Origin: Echinarachnius parma
Taxonomy: Eukaryota > Echinodermata > Echinoidea > Clypeasteroida > Echinarachniidae
Length of the DNA: 64,000 nt
Direction of reading: 5' to 3'
Assembly (NCBI GenBank): GCA_037951105.1
Contig: JBAMJV010002927.1
Coordinates: forward strand, 1 to 64,000
The translations under genes were made by a program, and so were the position numbers. Shown here piece by piece: positions 24,056 through 34,978 of the stretch; position 1 is the stretch's first letter; each line of letters starts with the position of its first letter. Below the pieces are notes generated by a model, which was not told the DNA's origin, did no database searches, and worked only from the letters and a program-made list of their open reading frames with translations.

Positions 24056-24317
24056 ATAGGCCCGCTGGGCTCTAAAAATTAGCTTTGGGCCGCCACAATT
24101 TGTTGATGCAAAATTTCACTGGCTCGAATAGAAAACCAAATATAATGGAATTTGTTATGCTTTCCTTTGTTTGGGGCCTTCAGATTCAGGTTTCGGGGCA
24201 CTAGAATGTGAGAAATCTTGTTTTTTCTTGCCTGACGGGGCCAAAAGGGAAAACAAATAATTTCTAGTATTGAGTAATGGTTCTAAGCAAGTTATCCTTT
24301 GATTTGGGCATTTTGTA

Positions 24318-24440
24318 GTAGTAATAATAATAATAATAATATACATTTATATAGCGCATAATAGTAAAATTACTCTCTATGCGCTTTACAATACTAAATT
24401 AAATAAACAAAATATATTACAACCTACAAAAACAACGTAC
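24318..24440 (-). mobile_element. 3' tail of a LINE or SINE
   Basis: On the minus strand the sequence reads GCGCTATATAAATGTA followed by (TTA)n, the usual 3' end of CR1/L2-type elements. The SINEs at 37804 and 41630 end in a similar GCGCTATAT(A/T)AATG motif. Confidence 0.5.
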
Positions 24441-24642
24441 ACACAAAACTTATACAATTAAAGAAAAGATAAGTAGGTTGAAGCTGGACGATTGCCCTCT
24501 TAGCAATCGCTAGGTCAAACAATGCTGTGGCTTGCCTGACATTGTTTAGAACCATTACCCAGGGCAATGGATAGTTGTGACGTCACACTGCAGCACTTTT
24601 AGTAGAAGTGTTGTGATAGGCATGTGACTTCTATTCTAATCA

Positions 24643-24915
24643 GGGGTTCCCGAGTTGGATACCAATTGATGCCCCGGCATTCTTGTCTTTCACCAAGTCA
24701 TTGTATCCACATTGTTGCTCTCCACCCACAAGTATTTAATGAGAAATTTGTCAGGTGATAATTACCTCGTAGCATTCTTGTATAGCAGCTTGGTCTGCCA
24801 GTATACTCCCCAGGGATTCAAGATGGTGTGCAATATAATTGTTCAACTGTTTTGTAACATTAATACGCCTCATAATAGTAAGTACTACATTTATCATTTA
24901 AATACTAAATTCATT
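24643..24915 (+). mobile_element. Decayed copy of the tRNA-headed SINE
   Basis: Blocks matching the SINE body are present in order: a tRNA-like GTTCCCGAGTTGGATACC, CATTGTTGCTCTC, GTATACTCCCCAGGGA and TCAAGATGGTGTGCAATATA. Divergence is much greater than among the copies at 37804, 41630 and 43711. Confidence 0.5.
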
Positions 24916-25032
24916 ATAAGTGATAGAAAAAAATCTTATTTCCCTTAATAATGTCATTACAGACGTCTTCAATCATTTATGATATTATTTAGTCTGGAAC
25001 CATCTTTCATTGTCACCATCCAAGAAACGCAG

Positions 25033-25108
25033 CCTAGGTTTCAAACCCATGTTGATTTTTGCAAAGAGCAAGCAGACTTCTGACCACTAGACTAGAACAC
25101 ATCTTCTT
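25033..25108 (-). tRNA. tRNA-like sequence, probably a pseudogene
   Basis: The minus strand carries TAGTCTAGTGG (A box) and GGTTTGAAACC (B box) at suitable spacing. The anticodon arm is A-rich and unpaired, so function is unlikely. Confidence 0.35.
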
Positions 25109-25258
25109 GACACTATTCATAATAACTTGCCAACGACCTCATTTAATTTATCATGCGACCACTCCTTGCATTATATGGAAAGACTTGCACCTGTTCTTTG
25201 GATAAGTGATTATGATTTACTTACACAAACCAACAGTTTTGTTTTCATTTTATTGTAG

Positions 25259-28200
25259 TGTCAGCAAGACCCGGAAAACTGGATGTCGTGTACGCTTTGT
25301 CGGGCAAACCGACAGGGCATGCAGGTCCTGGAGAGAGCCAAGCGCAGAGAGGTCACGTGGCCGGAGCCTCAGGAACAGGGCAATCCACCAATCCAGGTAG
25401 GGAAAAAAAGTCTTGTTTTTGAAATAATGATGCAGTGGAACCTCGTTATAACAAGAACCTTGTGGCCCTAGAAAGTTGCCTTGTTGTTACAGGTATCTCC
25501 TTATATCAGAGTGTTGCATAAAGAGTAGGGTAGGAAATACACGAGGGCTGAGGGCGATTTTGCCCCCTGATTTTCAAAATAGCCCTCTAAAATCAGTAGG
25601 TAGCCTCTAAAATTACCAAAGGGTATTATGTGAAATATTTTGTTATATCCATCAGATTGAAAAAGTAGCCCCCCTAAAATTAAAAAGTAATTTTTTCCCT
25701 GATAAAAAGTTGCTTTTGATTTCAAGTCAGATTACGCGCATCTGAGCCAATCAGAGATCTGCACATTTAGGGAGATTTTCTGACTTGCGATTAGTCGCAA
25801 CTCTTTGTGCAACACCCCCAGAGCTCATTTTGACAAGGTTCCACTGTATAAAAAGAGCTATTAAAGTAATCATCAGTAGCTGAGGTAATCTTAGATGCAC
25901 CCCAAGCCATTGGTAAGCAATACAGGTTGATTGAAACCCTTGTATGAAAGGAGGGACTTATTTACTTTGTAAACTTAGTATTTAATCACATTAATCTTGT
26001 TATCTCGCTCACAAATATTTGAGACATAAGAGAGAAAGGGGGTGTATTTTGGGTTACATGTGTTTCACTTTTACTTTTTGGTTGTAACGGGGAGCGTAGT
26101 AGAGTTTTTGTCATATTTAACTTGATTTTGTCTGAAGGATATTAATGTTCTGTCAAGGATACATCTATTAATGTTTGAAATATTGTGATCATGCATTTAA
26201 TTGTCTTTACCATGAACAGGATACATTGGCTTATACAACAATTGATGAGGCCTTTTCCAGCATGCTACAGTTCATGACTACAAGCAGTAGACAGTGCAGG
26301 GTGAGTCAAATAATGATTGCATTTTTAAAAAGTTGAGATTAATGTACAGTAGTATAATTTCCCCAGGAGAGCTAATAGCTCCTTCTTTCAATACAAACAA
26401 GACAAATAAAGTGCTATTATACATGGCCCTTTTATATTTTGACGGTTTGTTATTAAGATTAGAGACTGAGATATTATGATTACTTACTTACTTTGGCGAT
26501 GTTTCTCCTGTCCCTGGTGGAAAACACACTCTCTTTTTTCCTTTTTTTTCAGGTTTTTTTGTGGGATTTTTTTGTTTGGATTGTGATAAAATGCTTATAA
26601 AATGATCACTATTATAGCTTATTAGTAGCCCCTGAAATTCGAAAAAGAGCCCGGAAATTTGTAGCCCCCGAAAGTTGGAAAAGTAGCCCGGGCCGAAAAT
26701 GGAGCCCCCAAAATAAAAATATGAATTTTTTTCGCTGTTCCATGGATATTGTTCAGTAGGGTCCAAGCGTCCCTGTATCTCCCCAGCTAAGGTCATTTGC
26801 TTCAATATCCTTGAATTTGTTAACCCTCTGCATGACATGGTTGACTCAAGTCACACATAACACTCAGGCCAAAAAAAAAAAATTGTTTGATTGGAGTAAC
26901 GGGCAACCAAAAATTAGGGTAGGTCGGTAGGGATTTTTTATTTATTTATTTTTTATTTTTTTTAATAAATCAAATTCAGAAAAAACCTCTAGGGTCGGCG
27001 TGCATTAGCGCTGGTATTTTTAGGGGCGGGCGGGTTACGCCAATCGAACAATTTATTTTTCATGGCCTCATATTAAAAAATTGAATCTGCTGATTTGTTC
27101 ATCCATGCACACAAAAATGCTTGTGTTGAATGGTTGTAGAAGCAGCTGACTTATTACCAAGCTATACACAGCCAGGTTTGACTGTAGTTGGATGTACATC
27201 AACGGCAATAGATACCTCTCCTTTATTAAAAAGTGAACCATGAATTCACTCCTTTTGTACATGTAGCTCTAGTCATCATCTGGCTGAATGATTTGGCCCA
27301 ATGCACACAGAGCCGACTCGACACTTACCGACTAGTTCTCAATCAGGCTACACACTGGTCTGACCAGTCAAAGCCGATTCAACATGTTGAATCGGCCCCG
27401 ACTGGCTTCTGACTTGATCACGACTGGAAATATTGGAGACGTGTTTTTGGCTGGACTGGGTCGAGTCAGCTCTGTGCATTAGTACCTATTATGAATTGTA
27501 TCTCGTACACCTACACCTACCCTCTTGTAAATGTCAATGTCTAGCTGAAGGCTTTCTGCAATTTCTGCTACAAGACACCTTTTGCTCCATCTATAATGTG
27601 TTGCTACCTACAGTCAAACCTGTCCTAGTGGCCACCTGTCTATAGCAGCCTACCTGCTTTTGGCATAGGAAACAAGTGTCTTTAGTGGCCACTATTTTTG
27701 TTTCCTTTAGGTGGTCACTATATTCACAGTTTTGACTGTATTGGTGATTTGTATCTTACCTTACGTGGTATTGTACCTCAGAGCAAATTATGCCCTCAAT
27801 ATTAACTATAATTAATGTATAATTTCTCGCATTTGGACTGACAGAAATAATAGGGCAGCATCAAAGTAAAACAAATAATCTGTTGTTTTTAATTTTCTCC
27901 TTTCAACTAATAGCAGCATTACGGCAGCACCAGTACAAATCTAATTTACGGTACTATTTCTAATTATCTTCCTTGAATTGGCAGCGGTATTACGGCAGCA
28001 CCCCAGTTACATCTTACAACCCGCAGGACAAGAAACACTGTTCCAGGTTCCACTCCAAGAGATACACAGAGCCCAGGCAAAGGCACCCTGTAAGTACCGT
28101 GTATGTGTACCTTGTATGTTTGTTTATGTGTTTGTCTCTGGGTGTTTATTTGGTTCCTGTCAAAGAGATACACAGAGCCCAGGCAGAGGCACCCTGTAAG

Positions 28201-29653
28201 TACTACATGTGTATGTGTACCTTGTATATTTGTCCATGTGTTTGTTTGTCTGTGTTTATTTGGTTCCACTCTAAGAGATATATATACAGAGCCCAGGCAA
28301 AGGCACCCTGTAAGTACTAAACCTTGTCTGTTTGTTTATGTGTCATTATTTGTGTGTGTTAGATTTTGTGAGGATAGATGTGTGTATGTTTGTTTGGATG
28401 GGAGAATTTATGTATGGTGCAGATTTTGCATGTGACCCATTTATATATGTATGTTTATTTAAGTTCACATTTGTGTGATACATCTGTAAACATCGCTGTC
28501 TAGTTGATCATATTTTTAATGCAACATAGGCCTACTGGAAAAACAAAATTGCTTCAGATTATACTCAAAGAAAGCATTACACCCTGAAAAATTCACCCTA
28601 TCTTTAAAGTAAAACAGCGTAAAAAATAAATAGATTTGGGCTCAAGACGATAAAGCCCCCCCCCCCCCCCCCACCCATCCATGCCAAAAAGAGCATGAAT
28701 GATGTCTCTTTTATAGCACATTTCAAAACTCAGCAAGTTCTCAATGTGCCTTACACAACACAAAATGTATAACATTAAAATGTTATTTTTATTCAGAAAC
28801 ACACTTTACATTGAACTTATAGTGAATATTAAATCTTCATTTGAGCAATAAGCATTCTTTAACAGCCTCGACGGACATGTAAAATTAAATTAAAGACAAC
28901 CAAATTAATTAATAGTACTTGAAAATTCTTGTTTCAAGATGGTGGTACTTAGTTTGTAAGTTGTTGTTCGGTAGCAAAAAAGAGGCTAGTATAATTGTTG
29001 TTATTACAAAAGCATGAACAAGAACTTCAGTACCATACTGGACTTACCTGACATTTAATTCAAGATGGTGACCAGTATTGAAATTGAAAGTCCAACAAAG
29101 AGTCTAGTACAATCGTTGTATAAAGACAATACAAAAGCATGTTCAAGAACTTCAGTACTGTACTGGACTTACTGGATATTATTTGGGGGAGTTCTTCATG
29201 TCATAGTCTCAACTTAGATGAAACATGAAGCACTTCCATCATGTTGTCGTTGAAAACAAGATATTTGCTCGCCATCCAGTGCCGTACTTCTTGCACACAG
29301 CATTCCAGCCAATTGATCGCTATGACCTTTTTTGATTTTTACAAGAGTAGATTAGATTTGTGTTCTACACTATATTTACCACTTATTCTCTTCTGAAGCT
29401 GCAAATGACCCAACATGCTCAAGAGCATTCCAGTCATGCGATCACAATGTCCCGGTCTAGTTTTGATTTTTGTTCTTTTTTTATTTACTGTTTTTTTTTC
29501 CTGCAGCTGCAAAGGACCGAGGACGTACACATCCAGGTCCAGCCTGGAACGTACGCTGTTACAGCCGGGGGTTGGGGCAGGGGCACAGGACAACAAACAC
29601 ACGTCGTTCACGTCAAAAATGGAGAAAGCGTAAATCTGGATTTTGCCTTATAG
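25259..29653 (+). CDS. AKIP1: A-kinase-interacting protein 1 gene (AKIP1), four recognised exons
   Basis: Vertebrate AKIP1 binds the catalytic subunit of protein kinase A and affects its nuclear retention and NF-kappaB p65 signalling. Four exons, all in phase 0, are visible: 25259-25396, 26220-26300, 27985-28089 and 29507-29653. All have AG acceptors and GT donors (GTAGGG, GTGAGT, GTAAGT); the last ends in TAG. Exon 1 encodes MQVLERAKRREV, matching the conserved VLERAKRR segment. Exons 2-3 encode QFMTTSSRQC then RYYGS, matching the FM-x-x-SSQC-x-KYY region. The last exon encodes VQPGTYAVT, QQTHVVHV and ESVNLDFAL, the conserved C-terminus. Together they give 156 residues against about 210 in human AKIP1. 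An N-terminal exon and a linker exon between 28.1 and 29.5 kb may be unrecognised. A possible start is ATG 25283, but the clear acceptor before it argues for an upstream exon. Confidence 0.85.
25433..25846. mobile_element. MITE in AKIP1 intron 1 (CAGTGGAACCT ends)
   Basis: CAGTGGAACCTCGTT at the left and AAGGTTCCACTG at the right form short TIRs 414 bp apart. A degenerate motif (AGCCCTCTAAAAT, GTAGCCCCCCTAAAATT) inside recurs at 26625-26720 in the next intron. Confidence 0.5.
27300..27480. mobile_element. Hairpin MITE in AKIP1 intron 2
   Basis: AATGCACACAGAGCCGACTC and its near complement at the right end are the arms. A perfect inner palindrome CCGATTCAACATGTTGAATC lies near the middle. Length is 181 bp. 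Confidence 0.65.
27611..27738. mobile_element. TA-flanked MITE (CAGTCAAACC ends)
   Basis: CAGTCAAACCTGTCCTAGTG and the inverted GTCACTATATTCACAGTTTTGACTG are each flanked by TA, as in Tc1/mariner-type insertions. A lone related end (CAGGTTTGACTGTAGT) occurs at 27174. Confidence 0.65.
28046..28350 (+). repeat. Triplicated 3' end of AKIP1 exon 3 with its splice donor
   Basis: Units start at 28046, 28152 and 28262 (GGTTCC...AAGAGATA). Each contains the RYTEPRQRHP-coding block followed by CACCCTGTAAGTA and a TGTTTG-rich intronic spacer. Three potential donors therefore lie at 28090, about 28195 and about 28311. The first is the in-frame continuation of exon 3. Confidence 0.75.
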
Positions 29654-29662
29654 CATCGACTA

Positions 29663-29968
29663 TTATAGAATGGGTTGATAAATCCCTGCAATCTGATTGG
29701 TTAAGAGCAAAATTTGTGCAGACAATTAATTGTACTGGATGCATGAAAAGTCATGCGTCCGGTAAAAAAATCATGCGTCCGGTAAAAATTTCATGCGTCC
29801 AGTAAAAAATGTCATGCGTCCGGTAAAAAAATCATGCGTCCGGTAAAAAAAATCATGCGTCCGGTAACAAATTTCATGCGTCCGGTAAAATTATTTCATG
29901 CATCCGGTAATTTTTCTAATTTTTAATTTTTTTACTTTTTGGGGGGCGTAACAATGCCCATTCTATAA
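29663..29968. mobile_element. TIR element 10 bp downstream of the AKIP1 stop codon
   Basis: TTATAGAATGGG (29663) and CCCATTCTATAA (29957) are inverted ends. The interior is mostly the 20-bp minisatellite at 29751-29920. It would lie in the 3' untranslated region of AKIP1. Confidence 0.5.
29751..29920 (+). repeat. Minisatellite, eight ~20-22-bp units
   Basis: The consensus is TCATGCGTCCGGTAAAAAA, with length variation confined to the A-run. The last unit carries TCATGCATCCGG. Direct, near-identical, gap-free units show it is not a CRISPR array. Confidence 0.85.
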
Positions 29969-29973
29969 AACAG

Positions 29974-30131
29974 ATGATGCGCAAGTTTATTTCGTGGGTC
30001 GGTGGAATTGTTTGCACGCGGTAACTATGGAAACTAGTCTAAACCCACTCAGCTTCGCCTCGTGGGTTTAACAGTTCCATAGTTACCTTGTGCAAACAAT
30101 TCCTACCGACCCACTCGTACCTGCGCATCAT
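29974..30131. mobile_element. Foldback element (~158 bp)
   Basis: The outer arms GATGATGCGCA / TGCGCATCAT and inner arms GTGGGTCGGTGGAATTG, TTTGCAC and GGTAACTATGGAA pair with the right side. The central loop has its own small inverted repeat ACCCAC/GTGGGT. Confidence 0.65.
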
Positions 30132-30149
30132 TTGTATACTAGTATTGAA

Positions 30150-30292
30150 TTTGGTCGGGCGTTTGGGAAGTGCGCAATACTACAGAGACAGGTCGTTGTA
30201 ATCATGAACGCAAAATACAGTCTAGAACATAGGTTTGCAGTTACAGCTGGGGATTGGGGCAGGGGCACAGGACAACAGACCAGGCCCCCCCC
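30150..30292 (+). pseudogene. Decayed copy of the AKIP1 terminal exon (copy 2)
   Basis: It retains GTTACAGCTGGGGATTGGGG, CAGGGGCACAGGACAACA and an acceptor-like CTACAG. It breaks off at a C-run before the C-terminal codons. Confidence 0.7.
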
Positions 30293-30899
30293 CTCCCCCC
30301 CAACTCAAAATGGAAGTTGGCCAAATTTTTAATGAAGAGAACCACCGATTTGTATGTTAATTCGACCGGCTGCCATGGTAATATTAGCGTAAATTCATTC
30401 ATAATAATGCGCGGGCGCGAACTTCACAATTATCACGCACGAATTTATGGTATGCCTCTGTTATGACGTCACAATGAAAAACAATATTTTGATCCTAGTA
30501 GGGAAATCCCCTGTTTCTTGACTGTGCGCAATTAAATACATGACATCGCGTAACTGTTAGTACTGCGCGTAATTAAAATAATAGAGATGAATTAGAATAC
30601 TTAAGCGTCTTTGGTATTATGAAGCGCAATTTTGCTGAGAAGTGCGTGTTTAAATGCCATGGCAACTGCAAGTGCGCAATGCGTAATTACTTTAGCTTTT
30701 TGCGTAATGTGTTAATTTATCCAATGAATCCACGTCTGATAATTTATTCAAATGAAAAAAATCTGACGTACTACCTCATTTGCATGACATTTGGTGCATA
30801 TTTTCAATAACTTGCTGATAAAGGTGTGGCCTATCTCTGTGGTTAAAACGCTATACGCTTATTCAGTTGGGGTTCTAGTATTTATATTGTATTTCTGTG

Positions 30900-30985
30900 C
30901 AACAGACAAACAACGATCATGTTAAATACAGAGAGAGCGTAAACCTTTTTTTCTACCTTACTGTATAGATTGATTGATTACTTAT
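30900..30985 (+). pseudogene. Fragment of an AKIP1 terminal-exon copy (copy 3)
   Basis: Only the 3' part is recognisable: AACAGACAAACAACGATC, GAGAGAGCGTAAACC and the downstream CTGTATAGATTGATTGATTA. Confidence 0.5.
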
Positions 30986-31035
30986 CCCATGAACTACTAC
31001 TAGCTATACAGCCTAGTAGAGTACACACCTACGGC

Positions 31036-31225
31036 CGTGCGTTTGGGAAGTGCGCAATACTGCAGAGACAGGTCGTTGTAATCATGAACGCAATATACAG
31101 CCTAAGGCGTACATGCAGTTATGGCTTGGAGTTGAGTCAGGGGCACAGAACAACATACGTGCATCGTTCATGTAAAACATTGAGAGACCGTGAATCTGGA
31201 TTTGGCCGTATTGTATAGACTATCG
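31036..31225 (+). pseudogene. Decayed copy of the AKIP1 terminal exon (copy 4)
   Basis: It spans the whole exon from CTGCAGAGACAGG to GTGAATCTGGATTTGGC. Frame shifts break the reading frame, although the final motif still reads ETVNLDLAV in one frame. Confidence 0.65.
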
Positions 31226-31280
31226 ATTACTGATTCCATGAACTAGCTATACAGCCTACTACAGTATGCATCTAAGGGAG

Positions 31281-31465
31281 GACGTTTGGGGAGTTCGCAA
31301 TACTACAGAGACAGGTTGTTGTAATCAAGTTAGCTATACATCCTGGAACGTATGTGTTATGGCAGGGCTCTTGGGAAGATGCATAAACAAAACAAATGTA
31401 TGTTGCTTACATCAAACATGGGAGAGCGTAAATCTGGATTTCGTTGTATAGTCTCAATTCCTCTG
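31281..31465 (+). pseudogene. Decayed copy of the AKIP1 terminal exon (copy 5)
   Basis: CATCCTGGAACGTATG and GAGAGCGTAAATCTGG match the functional exon. A frame runs to a stop and ends ESVNLDFVV, close to the real ESVNLDFAL. Upstream indels disturb the PGTYAVT region. Confidence 0.65.
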
Positions 31466-31500
31466 CCATTGACTTCAATCATGGACTGACTACATGTCGC

Positions 31501-31640
31501 TTTTCAGCCTGGAGCATGCAATTACGGTGGGGTTTAAGCAGGGGTGCAGGATATTAACAGACATGGACCATAAAACTTGGAGAGAGTGTAAATCTAGATT
31601 TCTTCCCAATAGTATTGATTTCTCATTCATTGTTACTCAA
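31501..31640 (+). pseudogene. Decayed copy of the AKIP1 terminal exon (copy 6)
   Basis: It begins with an acceptor-like TTTTCAG and CCTGGAGCATGCAATTAC. It ends with GAGAGTGTAAATCTAGAT, which still reads ESVNLDF, but no stop follows at the expected place. Confidence 0.6.
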
Positions 31641-31829
31641 TCATGAATTGTCAATATTGCTCTTTAAATGGGAACAATACAGTGACAGGACGTGGGCTAG
31701 TAAGGGGCTTATTTTTGTTGAGACACCCTGTCTTTGTAACTCTGAGGCGAGTGTAAGTTTGAGCAAAAATGGCAACATGAGTTGATCACATACCCATCTA
31801 GTTTATTATGAACAGGGAGACAGCATAAA

Positions 31830-32130
31830 ATGGATCTACTAACTTTGTTGACAAGCACTACAAAATGAAACAAGACAGGGATTAATAATATGTGTATTAG
31901 TGTGATCAGATAAGTCCACAAAGTAATGTGTGAAAAATTCATGTTTATTGGATGATTTTTAGCTGAAAAATGCAAAGTGATATATATTTACTTATTCATT
32001 GCACTTACTTTGTACACCGCTTAAATTATCCTGTAGACAGTTTAACATCTGTACACTTCAATTGTAAATATCTTTGGAACAAAATGGAAATTTGAAAAGC
32101 CAAAGTCTGTCCCGTGCTTTTATTGTTAAA
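31830..32130 (+). repeat. Dispersed repeat family Y, copy 3
   Basis: It matches 530-840 in the same orientation and 3795-4014 inverted (TTGCACTTACTTTGTACAC is the complement of the latter). Confidence 0.55.
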
Positions 32131-33480
32131 GATGAATAACAGTTTTGGGAAAGTTACAAAAACATTAAATTGATCAATATTGTTGAATAAGTATCTAAAA
32201 AGGGCTTGTGTGGTAAAATCCGAACCTAACGATGCGTTAAATGCAGAAATATCAGAAAAAATCCAATACCCGCCCTTGAAATATATAAATCCACCGCCTG
32301 TTCGCACCTGTCCGCGCCGCTAGCGCTGGACTTGAGATATTGACAAGCTGGGGACAAGCCCGTATAGCGAACGCATGTGTTCAAATTGCACGTAGCGTAT
32401 GAGCGATTCCGCGTTGGCAACATCAATCCGCAACATATCAATTTATAATTTTGCAAATATGTCAATTAGTAGGTGGTTTCTTGACCAAATTTGTATAATC
32501 TCATATTAGTAAAACTATATTCTTTCACATGGTTGGTAATAAGAGAGTACATTTCATTTTATGGGGGTGGGGCGTTTCCCACTACTGTCATTCACCTTTA
32601 ATATGAATATATGACAAGGGGGCACTCAATTTTTTTTTGACGGGGGTGTGCCGCACAGAAATCTGAAATGGGGATCTTAAGATCTGACTACAAGCACAGG
32701 TCTTTGGAGCTACAAAAACCCTGAAACAGGAGTTAAGGGGTCTAAGAAGCAGACTATAATGGACTTGGCGCTACTCAACTACCTAGCCAAGTCATTCCGG
32801 GTCTATGGAGCGGCAATTTTTCGAAATCGGGTATCTTGAGAAAGGCAATCAGGTGTGAAAACGAGGGTCTTGCAAGCGGCACATACCTGTCTTACATTAT
32901 ACATGAGTACACCCCCCGGGACATGTAACTGTTTGTGGAAGATGGTTCGGACTTGGGGGCAGTGGTGTAACATTGGGGATGGGGGGGGGGGGGGGGGGGG
33001 CGTCTTGGGGGCATGTGCACTCAAACAATTTCATAAAATTGATAAAATCATAATGGGAAAATCCTGTACAAAAAAGTGTGTTCATGTCACCCCCTGCCAA
33101 TCAGTCCATTCATGCTGTGCCACTGGCTCGGGAGAGTACTGTACATGTAAGCTTGTAAAAGACCCAAATGGCTCTTTTTAAATACAAGACAAATGTCTGT
33201 CTTGTCTTGATTTTGTTTCATTTTATAGTCTTCCAACATAAGGTCCCTACATGAAAGCAATGTTGAACCAAATAATTTTCCAATATATGTCTTTTAAAAA
33301 TATTAATACAATTAAAAGATAAATACAGCAAACAATGAATTATCATGTCTCTGATCTGTAATTTTGTTCTCTTCCCTAAATGCAAGTAAATCAAAACTTC
33401 CCCAAATTGAGCAAAAAAATAATCACATAATGAAATTATTTAAATGATGCAGCTGAGTATAAAAAAAGTGTACTGATTAA
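32131..33480. other. Unassigned sequence with a poly-G run
   Basis: A run of about 20 G lies near 32979-33001. No supported exon or element end is seen. Frames here are short and lack splice context. Confidence 0.45.
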
Positions 33481-34007
33481 AGGGGTAGTACAGTTTTGGT
33501 AAGGCTGAACTTTAGTAATCAAAACCTGCACAGTAACATTACAAAGTGATATTTATAACCCCACCAGGCTCGAAAGGTGTACAAATATACAAACTAAGTA
33601 AAAAGCCTGTTATCATTCAAAAAGCGCCATTAAAACATGAGAGGGCGCTGTCTAATAAGGCATTGGTTTCAAACATTTTTCATACAAAATTATGCATGTG
33701 ATGTTTTGTTGAAATAATGATTTTATAGAGAGATCATCAACAACTTTTAAAAACCGCTTTTGAAATTTTTTGAAAAAGTGTAAGCATTAAAAAAAAAAAA
33801 TTTCAAAAAATCCTTGTATTCATTTGGGGCACAGATAAATATGATCGGATATATTTATTGATATTTCAGCCATTTCTAATTTTGACCAAATAAAGTTTAT
33901 TCTGCCATTAAAATTGCATGTTCTTTCAAATTCAACACTCAGTTTTTCATTACCTCACAAAAAATTGTGTTGTGCAGCGCCCTCTCTACCAAAACTGAAC
34001 TTCCCCT
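33481..34007 (+). mobile_element. TTAA-flanked MITE, copy 2
   Basis: It starts AGGGGTAGTACAGTTTTGG after TTAA and ends in CTTCCCCT before TTAA. It is collinear with copy 1 at 4020-4542, sharing CATGTGATGTTTT, AGAGAGATCATCAACA and GCGCCCTCTCTACC. Confidence 0.75.
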
Positions 34008-34699
34008 TTAAGTTCTCATAACTTAAAAATCATGGTAAGAAAATTATTGATTTTGTGAGAATCATGGAAGAAAGTTCCTCTCCAGTCATTTTATTTGTAC
34101 ATTATACAGGTTTATAATTGTCCCAAGTTTTATTTTAAACAGGTATAATAATGATTTACTGATGTATTTTGCCCCCTTTGTATAATATGAAGAGTAAGAA
34201 CTAACTGAAATGTTTAGAAACCTTGATTTCAAGTTCCTGTATATATTTATTGTAAAAAGATGTACATTTTAATACCTTTTAAAAATTAAATTGGATATGT
34301 GATATGAGTGGTATTCATCTTATTCATTTATCATTCCTCTATTTTCTTGAATAGGCAAATGTCTCTTGTCTGGTGCAATTTTGCGCCCGTCTGTGTTTGT
34401 GATTTTGCGTGTGTACATAATACACACCCACACACACACACACACACATACACACACACACACACACACACATACACACACAGAGACACATGTATTTTGG
34501 CATGCTGTTATATCAATACTAAAAAGTGAACTGTGTGTTAGGTAATATTTCTAGTATTTTTTGATAACTTGAGACAATGAGATGAATTGGTTTTACAACT
34601 TGTCAGACATGACTTCAGTGTTATGCTCCTTGTATACTTGTGTGGTTGAATACATGGAGATATCAGACCCATAGCCCGGGGGGGGGGGGGGGGGGGGGG
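34008..34699. other. Unassigned sequence with (CA)n and poly-G
   Basis: A (CA)n tract lies at 34424-34482 and a run of about 21 G at 34679-34699, directly before the duplicated block. No gene is seen. Confidence 0.5.
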
Positions 34700-34978
34700 A
34701 TGGTGGGTGCTTTGTGTTAAATCTTGGGTATGGGCCTAGATATTATATAAATACAAAACAATTTCTTAAATACAAATTCATAACAAGTGCACTATGAACA
34801 TTGTTTTTAGCAAGAAGTTTAATGAAAATACATGTATGGAGACTGCACTTTATAGGAATGTCATTATTGATAACAAATGTTGATTTGGTTTATTACACAC
34901 AATATGATTAAAAAACAACTAAAGTGCTGAGATATGACCAATTACAAATCAACTTTTTGTAACAAATAATGTATATAT

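Noticed and set aside
29751-29920. Possible CRISPR array
   Set aside because: The units are contiguous with no unique spacers, the repeat is 20 bp with A-run length variation, and the context is animal genomic DNA. It is a minisatellite.
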